DNA of 64,000 bases, taken from NCBI GenBank assembly GCA_964556225.1, contig CAZKVJ010000016.1, positions 28,927 through 92,926 on the forward strand, given 5' to 3'. Shown here piece after piece: positions 34,926 through 42,809 of the stretch. Position 1 is the first letter of the stretch. Each line of letters opens with the position of its first letter. The notes under the pieces are model-generated. The model saw only the letters and a program-made list of their open reading frames with translations. It did not search any database and was not told the origin of the DNA. Made by a program: the position numbers and the translations under genes. Source of the stretch: CAZKVJ01 sp964556225 (GTDB lineage: Bacteria; Actinomycetota; Acidimicrobiia; Acidimicrobiales; Ilumatobacteraceae).

Positions 34926-35111
34926 GCGGGAAGGGGCTGCTGGATGTGTCGGAGCTGGATGCCAACGGGGTGCTGACGTCGCTCAACTTCGCTTCTACGG
35001 CCTCGACCTGTTCGCCCACATCCCGATGGAGCCGGCCACGGTGGGGGCGATGCGGTGCAACACGGGTGCAGGAGGGCGGCACCGCCAGAATGGCGCCGCC
35101 GGGTCGCGCAG
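34926..35111. other. intergenic stretch with faint coding remnants
   Basis: No complete gene. On the plus strand VSELDANGVLTSL in one frame and LRFYGLDLFAHIPMEP in another, adjoining near 34985, look like two parts of one degraded reading frame. Neither has family resemblance I can name. Confidence 0.15.
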
Positions 35112-35117
35112 TAGTCT
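35112..35117 (+). promoter_or_regulatory. -10 box of the tRNA-Arg promoter
   Basis: TAGTCT, ten bases before the mature 5' end of the tRNA at 35128. Confidence 0.4.
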
Positions 35118-35127
35118 GCCCGTCGCC

Positions 35128-35200
35128 GCCCCCGTAGCTCAGTGGAGAGAGCGTCGGTTTCCTAAACCGCAGGTCGCAGGTTCGATCCCTGCCGGGGGCG
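35128..35200 (+). tRNA. tRNA-Arg (anticodon CCT)
   Basis: A 73-base cloverleaf without encoded CCA. Acceptor GCCCCCG pairs with CGGGGGC; D stem GCTC/GAGC; anticodon CCT at 35161-35163 in loop TTCCTAA; T arm GCAGG-TTCGATC-CCTGC. It decodes AGG. Position 27 is T and 43 is C, so the outermost anticodon-stem pair is a mismatch; the other four pairs hold. The discriminator base is G. Confidence 0.93.
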
Positions 35201-35250
35201 CTCTGTGATGTCCCCCGTTCGGCGCGGGGCCGACGGCGGCCCGGGTCGGC

Positions 35251-35643
35251 TCAGCGCTCGGCCAGGCGGTGGCGCTCCAGGCCATCGAGGAGGATGTCGA
35301 GCGTGAACTCGAACTCGGTCTGGTCGTCACACCAGCCGAAGGTGCTGTCGGGGTCGTCGTGTGCGACCTCGGCCAGCATCGCGGTGAGGTAGGGCAGGTC
35401 GGTGGCGAGGTCGTCGAGGACGGCGGTGTCGGGGCCGTCGGGTGCGGCCGCCGACGGCTTGAAGAGCTCCTGGTCGAAGCCGAGGAACCGGCTGCCCATG
35501 GCGTGCATGGCGTGGTGCGCTAGGTCGTTGCGGAACCCGCCCTTGAGGATGCCGAGCATCGAGTCGAAGTAGCGCACCAGTGCGACCGGCATGGCGGTGC
35601 GGGTCTCGATAAGCGCCGGCGCCCACCGGTGGCGCAGCATCAC
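35251..35643 (-). pseudogene. TetR-family regulator, C-terminal remnant
   Basis: An open frame of 130 residues that reads as the ligand-binding half of a TetR/AcrR regulator: RHRWAPALIETRTAMPVALV, the helix YFDSMLGILKGGF, and the C-terminal FEFTLDILLDGLERHRLAER. The N-terminal helix-turn-helix (about 80-100 residues) is absent. The frame continues upstream as LAARR and then merges with the methyltransferase fragment at 35640-35765. Most likely the 3' part of a regulator gene left by a deletion. It could still be expressed from GTG 35643 as a DNA-binding-deficient protein, but I doubt it. Confidence 0.65.
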
Positions 35644-35765
35644 CCGGCGAGCGGCCAGCGCCCGGTGTGGAAGTGGTGCTCCGCACCGGGAGCGGTGGCG
35701 ACCTCCCGGTACTTCTCGCGGACCTGTGCTCGCAGGGTGACGACGTCGACGGCGAGCTCATGGCC
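35640..35765 (-). pseudogene. class I SAM-methyltransferase N-terminal remnant
   Basis: Between stop codons on the minus strand, 41 residues read as the start of an actinobacterial SAM-dependent methyltransferase: VDVVTLRAQVREKYREVA, then APGAEHHFHTGR, which matches the 'FHTGR-LAARLGY' start of that family from memory. It then runs into a TGA, while the TetR frame continues one base out of step. The expected ATG is present but in the wrong frame by one base. Together these point to a deletion that joined two genes, followed by small indels. Confidence 0.5.
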
Positions 35766-35909
35766 CTATCCCCTGACGCTCACCGGAACCTCGGGTGCGC
35801 GCCTTCCCGAATCATTGCGCCGTGGCCCCGGACCGCAAAGGTCCGTCGTGTCGCCGGCCCGAATACCGGTCGAGTGCACGACTGATTTCGGCCGCCCGTG
35901 GATTGAGGA

Positions 35910-35915
35910 TACTCT
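35910..35915 (+). promoter_or_regulatory. -10 box before the acyl-CoA dehydrogenase pair
   Basis: TACTCT in a relatively AT-rich patch, about 36 bases before ATG 35952, with a GAGGAG Shine-Dalgarno between. The rest of 35769-35909 shows nothing coding. Confidence 0.4.
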
Positions 35916-35951
35916 ACACCGGTACCCGGGAGCGCCGAGGAGACGTTCGCC

Positions 35952-37073
35952 ATGGACATCGAGCTGACGGACGACCAGCAGCTCTTCCACGAGACGACCC
36001 TGCGCTTCATCGAGAGCGAGATGCCGATCACCAGGGTGCGCGAGCTCCACGACGACCCGATCGGCTTCGAGCGGAGCTGGCTGAGGGCATCGGCCGAGCT
36101 CGGCTGGTACGCGATGCTCGTCCCGGAGGCGCACGGTGGGGGCACCATCAGCGGTGAGGGGCTCGTCGACGCCACGATCGTGGCGGAGGCGCTCGGCCGC
36201 CAGGTCCAACCCGGGCCGTTCCTGCCGATGAACGTGGTGGCGGCAGCCATCGCCGAGCACGGGTCCGCCGAGCAGCGGGCCGAGGTGCTGGCGCCGCTCG
36301 CTGCGGGGGAGGTGGTGGCCACGTGGGCTGTGTCCGCTGCTGACGGCAGCTGGGACCTCGGCGCGGGTCTCCGGGTCGCCCGAGCGGCCCCTGGACTCGT
36401 GCTCGACGGGGTACGGGGCTTCGTCCAGGACGCCCTGGCGGCCGACTGGCTCCTCGCCGTCGGCACGCTCGACGGCAGCGTCGTGCAGGTGCTCGTCCCC
36501 GCCGGGGCGCCCGGCGTGACGGTGACCCCGCTCGCCGGCCTCGACCTGTCGCGCCGGTTGGCCGAGGTGAGCTTCGACGGAGTCGTGGTGCCGGAGTCGG
36601 CGCTCGTGGGGGACGTGGGGGCCGACGATGCCGTCGAGCACCAGCTCCAGATCGCGCTGGTGCTGCTGTGCGCCGAGACCGTTGGTGTGATCGACACCAT
36701 GTTCACCGCCACGGTCGAGTACTCGAAGGACCGCACGGCCTTCGGCCGGCCGATCGGCTCGTTCCAGGCGCTCAAGCACATCATGGCCGACCTCGCGCTG
36801 TACGTGGAGTCCTGCAAGGCCGTCGCCGTCGCCGCGACCGCGGCGGTGCAGCACCGAGCGCCGGACGCGAGCGAGGTCGTCAGCATGGCGGCGGCCTTCA
36901 TCGGCGACATCGCCGTCGACGTGGCCCAGGAGAGCCTTCAGATCCACGGCGGCATCGGGTACACGTGGGAGCACGACCTGCACCTGTTCATTCGCCGCGC
37001 CCAGACCAACAGCGTGCTCTACGGCGAACCCGGCTGGCACCGCGAGCGCGTGTGCGCCCACCACGGGCTGTGA
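35952..37073 (+). CDS. acyl-CoA dehydrogenase, partner subunit
   Basis: A 373-residue FAD-dependent acyl-CoA dehydrogenase. N-terminal helical domain (about 1-115), a short beta domain, and C-terminal helices with YSKDRTAFGRPIGSFQALKH (about 255-275) and HGGIGYTWEHDLHLFIRRA (about 335-355). It is encoded 18 bases ahead of a second dehydrogenase, an arrangement typical of the heteromeric FadE enzymes of actinobacterial sterol and branched-chain acid degradation. In such pairs only one subunit may carry a full FAD/catalytic set. Substrate not determined. Confidence 0.87.
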   Translation: MDIELTDDQQLFHETTLRFIESEMPITRVRELHDDPIGFERSWLRASAELGWYAMLVPEAHGGGTISGEGLVDATIVAEALGRQVQPGPFLPMNVVAAAIAEHGSAEQRAEVLAPLAAGEVVATWAVSAADGSWDLGAGLRVARAAPGLVLDGVRGFVQDALAADWLLAVGTLDGSVVQVLVPAGAPGVTVTPLAGLDLSRRLAEVSFDGVVVPESALVGDVGADDAVEHQLQIALVLLCAETVGVIDTMFTATVEYSKDRTAFGRPIGSFQALKHIMADLALYVESCKAVAVAATAAVQHRAPDASEVVSMAAAFIGDIAVDVAQESLQIHGGIGYTWEHDLHLFIRRAQTNSVLYGEPGWHRERVCAHHGL

Positions 37074-37091
37074 GAGGAGGGCGACGTCGCG

Positions 37092-38354
37092 ATGGATGAG
37101 CCGCAGGACCTGGCGGCGTACCGCGAGGAGATGCGGGCGTGGCTGGCGGCCAACCTGGCACCCAAGCCCCCGCGGGCGGTGCTGCGAGAGGCCCACGATG
37201 TCGACTCGGCACAGCTGGCGGCCGACCGCGCGCTGCAGCGCCGGGTCTACGAGGCCGGCTACATCGGCATCACGCTCCCCAAGGAGTACGGCGGGCAGGG
37301 CCTCACGGCGGCGCATCAGCGGGTGTGGGTCGAAGAATCCGCCGGCTACGCCGTCCCTGCGCCTGGCGGCATCGCGAGCGACGTCACGCTGGCCATCGTG
37401 CTCCCGACGCTGATGGCACACGCGAGCGAGGAGCAAAAGCGCGACTGGGTGCCGAAGATCCTCCGTGGCGACGAGCTGTGGGTCCAGCTGCTCTCCGAGC
37501 CGGGCGCCGGATCGGACCTGGCCGGCGTGCTCACCCGCGCCACGCGAGACGGCGACAGCTGGGTGATCAACGGGACCAAGGTGTGGTCGTCGGGGGCGAT
37601 GGTCGCCGACTGCGGCATCTGTCTCGCGCGCACGGACTGGGATGCGCCGAAGCACCGCGGCCTCACGTGGTTCCGGGTGCCGCTGCGTGACCCTCGTGTG
37701 ACCGTGCGTCCCGTGCGGGAGATCAACGGCAGCGCCGAGTTCTGCGAGGAGTTCCTCGACGGCGTGGTGGTCGGCGACGACATGATGATCGGGCCGCTGA
37801 ACGGCGGCTGGTCCATCGCGGGCACCTTGCTCGCCTTTGAGCGCGGGTTGGGGCGTGACCACGGCGAGCCCCGATCCGGTCGTGCACCGCGCGGTCTCGC
37901 CCCCGACCTCGTGGCGCTGGCGCGCCAGCGCGGTGTGGCCCAGGACGGCCACATCCGCCAGCTGATCGCGCGGGCACACATCAACGACTACGTCCACAGC
38001 CTGCTGGCGGCCCGAGTGGCGGCCGCCATGCGCGCCGGTCTCGCCGATGCCACCTCGGCCTCGCTCATCAAGCTCGGTCACGGCATCTACCAGCCGCTGC
38101 GCGCGTGTGCGGCGATGCAGATCGCCGGGCGGCCGGGTGTGGCGTGGCGCACCGACGACGAGGGCGCCCAGGCGGCAGCGACGAACTACCTCAACGGGCG
38201 GATCATGTCGATCGCGGGTGGGAGCAACCAGATCCAGCGCAACATCATCAGCGAGCGGATGCTCGGGCTGCCTCGGGAGCCGACCGTCGACGCCAACAAG
38301 CCGTTCCGCGAGATGCTCCGGGATGCCAGGAGCTGGGGGACGTCGGGGCGCTGA
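37092..38354 (+). CDS. acyl-CoA dehydrogenase, main subunit
   Basis: A 420-residue acyl-CoA dehydrogenase. GITLPKEYGGQGLT near 58-71, the FAD/substrate motif LLSEPGAGSDLAG near 136-148, VINGTKVWSSGAMVAD, and IAGGSNQIQRNIISERMLGLP near the end are all present. It belongs with the preceding subunit in one operon (18-base gap). By analogy with FadE28/FadE29-type complexes a heterotetramer is probable; that is an inference from gene pairing. The GntR-FCD regulator lies just downstream and may control this unit. Confidence 0.88.
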   Translation: MDEPQDLAAYREEMRAWLAANLAPKPPRAVLREAHDVDSAQLAADRALQRRVYEAGYIGITLPKEYGGQGLTAAHQRVWVEESAGYAVPAPGGIASDVTLAIVLPTLMAHASEEQKRDWVPKILRGDELWVQLLSEPGAGSDLAGVLTRATRDGDSWVINGTKVWSSGAMVADCGICLARTDWDAPKHRGLTWFRVPLRDPRVTVRPVREINGSAEFCEEFLDGVVVGDDMMIGPLNGGWSIAGTLLAFERGLGRDHGEPRSGRAPRGLAPDLVALARQRGVAQDGHIRQLIARAHINDYVHSLLAARVAAAMRAGLADATSASLIKLGHGIYQPLRACAAMQIAGRPGVAWRTDDEGAQAAATNYLNGRIMSIAGGSNQIQRNIISERMLGLPREPTVDANKPFREMLRDARSWGTSGR

Positions 38355-38450
38355 CCGCTCGTCCTCCGGGCGGCGCCCGAGAGAGCAGTGCCCTCATTTG
38401 GCGCAGTGACCCGTTAGTGTTGATCCACCCGAGCGATCGGTCCGGGCTGG

Positions 38451-39908
38451 ATGGACGATCACCCCACCGCAGAAACCTCCTCGCCGAGCACCGGCCTCAC
38501 CGCGAACCACCTCGCGCCGACGGCCCGAGGGTACGACCGCAAGCTGGCCTCGGTCGTTGCGGGCGGCATCGTGGCGGAGATCGCCGCCGGAGGCTGGCCC
38601 GAAGGCCAGGTCATCGGATCCGAGGCAGACCTGCTCGCACGCCACGGCGTCAGTCGGGCCGTGCTCCGCGAGGCCGTCCGCCTGCTCGAGCACCAGCAGG
38701 TGGCGCGGATGCGTCGCGGGCCTGGCGGGGGCCTGGTCGTGACCGCGCCGGCGGTCGGGTCGGCGATCGATGCGGTGATGGTGTACCTGCTGTTCATCGA
38801 CGCCACGTTCGGCGAGGTGTTCGAGGTGCGCCTGGCGCTGGAGCAGAGCGCAGCGGAGATGGCGGCCGACCGGCTCACCGAGGACGGCATCGTCCGCCTT
38901 CGCGCGCTGATCGAGCGCGAGGCCCGTGGCGAGGTGGCGAACCATCGAGAGATGCACGGGCTCGTCGCCAGCGTCAGCGCCAATCCCGCCCTCGAGCTGT
39001 TCGTCGATGTGCTCAGCCAGGTGACGCTCGTCCACACCCCCGAGTCCAGGGAGATCACGGCCCGAGTCACCAGATCGTCGGCCGAGGCGCACGCCAAGAT
39101 CGTCGAGTCGATCGTGGCCGGCGACGGGGCCCGAGCCCGGGAGCGGATGCGACGGCACCTGCAGGCCGAGGCGGACTTCATCGAGCAACGCCGGCCCGTG
39201 CGGCCCCGTCTCGAATCGGTCTTCGCGGCGTCGTCCGGTGGGAGCAAGCTGGCCGAGAGCATCGCCCGCCAGCTGTTCGAGGAGATCGCGGTCAGCGGCT
39301 GGCAGGTGGGCGCACCCCTCGGCTCGGAGCCCGAGCTGATGGAGCGCTTCGACGTCAGCCGTGCCGTCCTGCGTGAAGCGGTGCGGGTGCTCGAGCACCA
39401 CGGGATCGCCCGGATGCGCCGCGGCCCCGGAGGCGGTCTGTTCGTGGCGGAGCCGGGGATCGACGCCACGATCCAGGCGCTTGCCATCCAGCTCGACCGG
39501 CGGCGGGTCCGTCCGATCGACGTGTTCGAGGTGCGTGGGATCATCGAGATGACGGTGCTGAACCGGGTCATCGAGCGCCTCGACGACGCCGTGATCGCCG
39601 AGCTCGAGGCCGTCCTCGAGGCCGAGCGGACCGCCAGCCGAGAGGCGTTCCCAGTGGTCGGCCACGACTTCCACAGCGTGCTGGCCGCGTTGTCGGGCAA
39701 CCGGGTCCTGGCCCTGCTCACCGAGGTGCTCGTGCACCTGTCGCGCAGTCACAACGCGGCGCCGGAGGATGCGGTCGACCCACTGCCGACCGCCGACGTG
39801 ATCCACGCTCACCGCCACATCGTCGAGGCGATCGTGTCGCGCGACGTGGACCTGGCGCGCCACCGCATGCGCCGCCACCTCGATGCGCTGATCCGCTGGG
39901 TCCGCTGA
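38451..39908 (+). CDS. tandem-duplicated GntR-FCD (FadR-type) regulator
   Basis: A 485-residue protein containing two complete FadR-family regulators in series. Unit 1 has a winged helix (about 32-95, with VSRAVLREAVRLLEH and RMRRGPGGG) and an FCD ligand-binding domain (about 105-235). Unit 2 repeats the order: winged helix (about 265-330, VSRAVLREAVRVLEH, RMRRGPGGG) and FCD (about 340-480). A normal GntR-FCD protein is about 230-240 residues and dimerises; this chain carries its own internal dimer. Next to acyl-CoA dehydrogenase genes, an acyl-CoA or organic acid ligand is likely. Start ATG 38451 has no clear Shine-Dalgarno; TAGTGT at 38415-38420 may be the -10. Confidence 0.87.
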   Translation: MDDHPTAETSSPSTGLTANHLAPTARGYDRKLASVVAGGIVAEIAAGGWPEGQVIGSEADLLARHGVSRAVLREAVRLLEHQQVARMRRGPGGGLVVTAPAVGSAIDAVMVYLLFIDATFGEVFEVRLALEQSAAEMAADRLTEDGIVRLRALIEREARGEVANHREMHGLVASVSANPALELFVDVLSQVTLVHTPESREITARVTRSSAEAHAKIVESIVAGDGARARERMRRHLQAEADFIEQRRPVRPRLESVFAASSGGSKLAESIARQLFEEIAVSGWQVGAPLGSEPELMERFDVSRAVLREAVRVLEHHGIARMRRGPGGGLFVAEPGIDATIQALAIQLDRRRVRPIDVFEVRGIIEMTVLNRVIERLDDAVIAELEAVLEAERTASREAFPVVGHDFHSVLAALSGNRVLALLTEVLVHLSRSHNAAPEDAVDPLPTADVIHAHRHIVEAIVSRDVDLARHRMRRHLDALIRWVR

Positions 39909-39913
39909 GCGGG

Positions 39914-40110
39914 TCAGGCCTCGAACGACGCGAGGCCGGCGTGCTGGGCGAGGCGCTGGAAGGCGCGGTCGTGGGGGTTGTGGGCGAGGTAGGGCGGGAC
40001 GGCGAGGATGCGCAGCGTCGGCGATCCGGTCGGCAGGTCCTCGGGCCGGTCGTCGACGAGGACCAACGGCGTGCCGGGTCCTGAACGGGGCCCATGCGTG
40101 ACGGTGCGGG
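39914..40110 (-). pseudogene. possible C-terminal fragment of a HAD-like protein
   Basis: A minus-strand frame reads TPLVLVDDRPEDLPTG followed by LRILAVPPYLAHNPHDRAF and ends SFEA at the TGA near 39914. The composition is protein-like and LVLVDDRPEDL resembles HAD-family C-termini, but no start codon fits and the frame merges into the 3' end of the MaoC-like gene. It is next to the assembly gap, so the upstream part may be lost or misassembled. Confidence 0.3.
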
Positions 40111-41537
40111 TCAGCCGCGAGCGCGCTCGCGCAGCATCTGGCCGTGTCGCTCCATCATGGTTGCGGCCTGTGCCTGCAGGTCGGCGGGTGGCTGCGGGAG
40201 CACGACCGGACCGTGCTCGCGGCTCGGCAGCGCCACGGTGGCCGTGCCGGGGCAGGTGANNNNNNNNNNNNNNNNNNNNNNNNNNNNNNNNNNNNNNNNN
40301 NNNNNNNNNNNNNNNNNNNNNNNNNNNNNNNNNNNNNNNNNNNNNNNNNNNNNNNNNNNACCGGACCGTGCTCGCGGCTCGGCAGCGCCACGGTGGCCGT
40401 GCCGGGGCAGGTGACGTCGCCGCGCTGGTTGGTGCCCCTCATCTCGATGTCGACCACGCAGCGACCGTCCTCGATCCGCTTGTCCACCACCTCGCCGGTG
40501 ATGACGTGGTGGTCGCCGATGTAGTTGAACTTGCGGATCTCGCTGCGCTGGCGCACGAGCCAGCCGTCGTCGCCCATCCAGTCGGTCAGGAAGTGCGACA
40601 GCCAGCAGTCGCGCATGACGCCGTAGTCGTACGCCATGGGGTTGCCGATCGCCTTGGCCCACTCCGAGTCCCAGTGGACCCGCTGGGCGACGTCGGGCAC
40701 CCCGTGCTCGTTCTTCACGTAGAACGGCGCGATGCGCATCCGGTTCTGGTACGCGAGCCGGTTGGCACTCGGGGCGTATGGGGTGAAGCCGTACCCACCG
40801 GCGTGGAACACGATGATGTCCGTGGTGGTGAGCGGACCCTTGGCCATCGGCCGGATCTCGTCGCCGACCTGGACGTCCTCCCACCAGCGCGGCTCGGCAC
40901 CTCGGGCCCCTTCCGCGGCGTAGACGGCATCGAGACGCTCGATGTCGGCGTCGGTGTAGGTCGCCGGCTCGAGCGCGCGGTACTTACCCTTCTCGCGGGC
41001 GGTCTTGCGCTCCGTGTGGATGGCCAGCGTGCGGGAGATGGCGACGATCTCGGCCCGCTGGTTCATCTTCACGCTGGCGTACGTGACCAGTAGCGAGCGG
41101 TCGGCGAACTCCGAGCGCTTCTCCACCACCGACTCGGTGCCACCGAAGCTGTACAGCTGGTCGCCGTCGTGGAGCGGCCGGTACCACTCCCACAGGCTGC
41201 CGGACACGAACACGTGGATGCCGCGGAACGACGGCCGCTTGAGCGACGGGTCCGGTGGATCGCCGAGGAGGGGGCGGTTCAGGGCGATGCCGATCATCGG
41301 GGGAGCGATCTGGCCGCCCCACCGGGTGGAGCGCCCGTACTCCTCGGAGCCGAACAGGGGGTTGTCGTCGCCGTAACTGCGGGCGAAGTTCCTCATCGCG
41401 TCGTGGGTGGCGGTGGTGAGGTGCTCACGCTTCAGCGATGCTTCGTACCGACCGACCAGGGCGTGGGCCCGCTCGATGTCTGACTCCTTGAACTGGAAGT
41501 CGGTGGCCTTCTCGAACTCTGCGCTGTTCCCGCTCAT
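40111..41537 (-). CDS. MaoC-like/FAS1-type dehydratase-domain protein (interrupted by scaffold gap)
   Basis: The gene runs across the 100-N gap. Removing the gap plus one copy of the flanking 55-base duplicate (155 bases) gives an intact frame from ATG 41537 to the TGA at 40111. In the given sequence the frame is broken only by the artefact. N-terminal residues about 20-160 contain GGQIAPPMIGIALNRPL of the FAS1-like dehydratase N-terminal (DUF/MaoC) domain; about 210-400 form a second hot-dog segment (MAKGPLTTTDIIVFHAGGYG). This fits the actinobacterial hydratases that act on enoyl-CoA. The ATG, with TATTCT eight bases upstream, is preferred over TTG 41543. Confidence 0.82.
40205..40414. other. 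spurious scaffold gap with 55-base duplicated flanks
   Basis: Exactly 100 N occupy 40260-40359. The 55 bases before (40205-40259) are identical to the 55 bases after (40360-40414). Two contigs overlapped but were joined with a default gap. Collapsing the overlap restores the MaoC-like gene to 1272 in-frame bases. No sequence is missing. Confidence 0.95.
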
Positions 41538-41541
41538 CAGC

Positions 41542-41557
41542 AAAGAGAATACTCTTT
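41542..41557 (-). promoter_or_regulatory. -10 box within an AT-rich dyad before the MaoC-like gene
   Basis: On the minus strand TATTCT (41551-41546) lies eight bases before ATG 41537. It is embedded in AAAGAG-AATA-CTCTTT (41542-41557), a perfect six-base dyad, so a repressor could cover the -10. The FadR-type regulator nearby is one candidate. Confidence 0.45.
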
Positions 41558-41562
41558 TGTCG

Positions 41563-42705
41563 TCAGTGCGACACTGGCGGACGGGTCCGCGCCAGCAGCA
41601 GGCGCTCCAGCGCGCTGGTCACGTCGGTCGGGGTGACGATGCCGACGAGCCGGCCGTCGTCGACCACGACCACCCGCCCATCGGCCGAACCCGCCCGAGT
41701 GAGCACCTCGACCACCGGTTCACCCGGATGGGCGATGGCGAGCCGCTCGACCGGGATGGCGACGTCACCGAGCCGCGTGGCCGCCCGCTCTTCGGCCGGC
41801 ACCTGGCGCAGCCGGCGAAGGGTCACGAGCCCGGCGAGGCGGTCCTCTCGGTCGAGGAGTGGGAAGGACCCGGCATGCACCGACATCGCGTCGTCGCGCA
41901 CGAAGTCGGCGACGCAGCGATCGGCGGGGAACGTGTGCACGTCGGTGGACATGATGTCGGCCACCTTCACGCCCTCGAACGCCGCGAGCATGTCGACCTG
42001 GGCCTCCTCGGCGTGGGCGGCGTTCGTGAGGAACCAGCCGATCAGCGCCAGCCAGATGCCACCGATACCGGCGCCGGCGAGCACCTCCAAGATCCCGAGG
42101 GCGATCAGCACCTGACCCACGACCGATCCGGCCCGGGCGGCCTGCCGGCGTGCGGCGCGCTCGTCACCCGAGCGGTGCCACAAGATCGCGGCGAGCACCC
42201 GGCCGCCGTCGAGCGGTGCGCCGGGCAGCAGGTTGAACACGGCGAGCACCACGTTGATGAGTCCGAGCCACCCGAGCGCCGCGGTGAGCAGGCCCGGACC
42301 GGATGCGACGTGGTTGCCCAGCGCGCCGAGGCTGCAGGCGACACCGATGGCGAGGCTCATGGCCGGGCCGGCCAGGGCGATGCGCAGCTCGGTGCGGGCG
42401 TCGCGGGCCTGGCTCCCGAGGCGTGCCACGCCGCCGAACATCCACAGGGTGATCCCCTCGACGATCACACCGTGGCGCCGGGCCACCAGGGCGTGGCTCA
42501 GCTCGTGGGCGAGGATCGACCCCAGCAGGCCGAGCGCACCGGCCAGCCCGGCGGACCAGTACACCCCGTCGGCATAGCCAGGGGCCGTCTCCGGCAGCGT
42601 GACGGTCGCGAGGCTCCACATCAGGAGCCACACGATCACCAGGACCGTCCAGTTCAGGCCGATCGTGATGCCGCGGATCCGGCCGAGCCGGAAGGTCTCG
42701 TCCAT
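41563..42705 (-). CDS. site-2 protease-like M50 metallopeptidase with CBS pair
   Basis: A 380-residue integral-membrane protease. Zinc site HELSH at residues 67-71 lies in a transmembrane helix, and NLLPGAPLDGGR near 157-168 supplies the second ligand. The N-terminus includes several helices (about 15-35, 50-75, 110-135, 190-225). Residues about 245-365 form a pair of CBS domains (VADIMSTDVHTFP, VVVVDDGRLVGIVTP), which bind nucleotides. This SpoIVFB/RseP-related class is found in archaea and actinobacteria; substrates are anti-sigma or other membrane proteins. Start ATG 42705 has a GCGAGG Shine-Dalgarno-like sequence; the upstream extension is unlike the family. Confidence 0.9.
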   Translation of the reverse strand: MDETFRLGRIRGITIGLNWTVLVIVWLLMWSLATVTLPETAPGYADGVYWSAGLAGALGLLGSILAHELSHALVARRHGVIVEGITLWMFGGVARLGSQARDARTELRIALAGPAMSLAIGVACSLGALGNHVASGPGLLTAALGWLGLINVVLAVFNLLPGAPLDGGRVLAAILWHRSGDERAARRQAARAGSVVGQVLIALGILEVLAGAGIGGIWLALIGWFLTNAAHAEEAQVDMLAAFEGVKVADIMSTDVHTFPADRCVADFVRDDAMSVHAGSFPLLDREDRLAGLVTLRRLRQVPAEERAATRLGDVAIPVERLAIAHPGEPVVEVLTRAGSADGRVVVVDDGRLVGIVTPTDVTSALERLLLARTRPPVSH

Positions 42706-42809
42706 GGCAACCTCGCAGGGGCTCCCTGCTTCGAGCGTGGCCCGCTTCCCGATCGGCTGCCAGGGGACTACGTCCCGGTCGATCCTCGTCGCTGGGGGAG
42801 ACTCAGAGG

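Noticed and set aside
35128..36000. Genomic island inserted at the tRNA-Arg gene
   Set aside because: There is no integrase, no repeated tRNA 3' end and no composition change. Only gene remnants are visible.
40260..40359. Open frames spanning the N run
   Set aside because: They are artefacts of the gap translation; the real gene is recovered only by collapsing the duplicate flanks.
40205..40414. 55-base direct repeat as a possible recombination or attachment site
   Set aside because: Exact identity abutting a 100-N default gap is best explained as an uncollapsed contig overlap.
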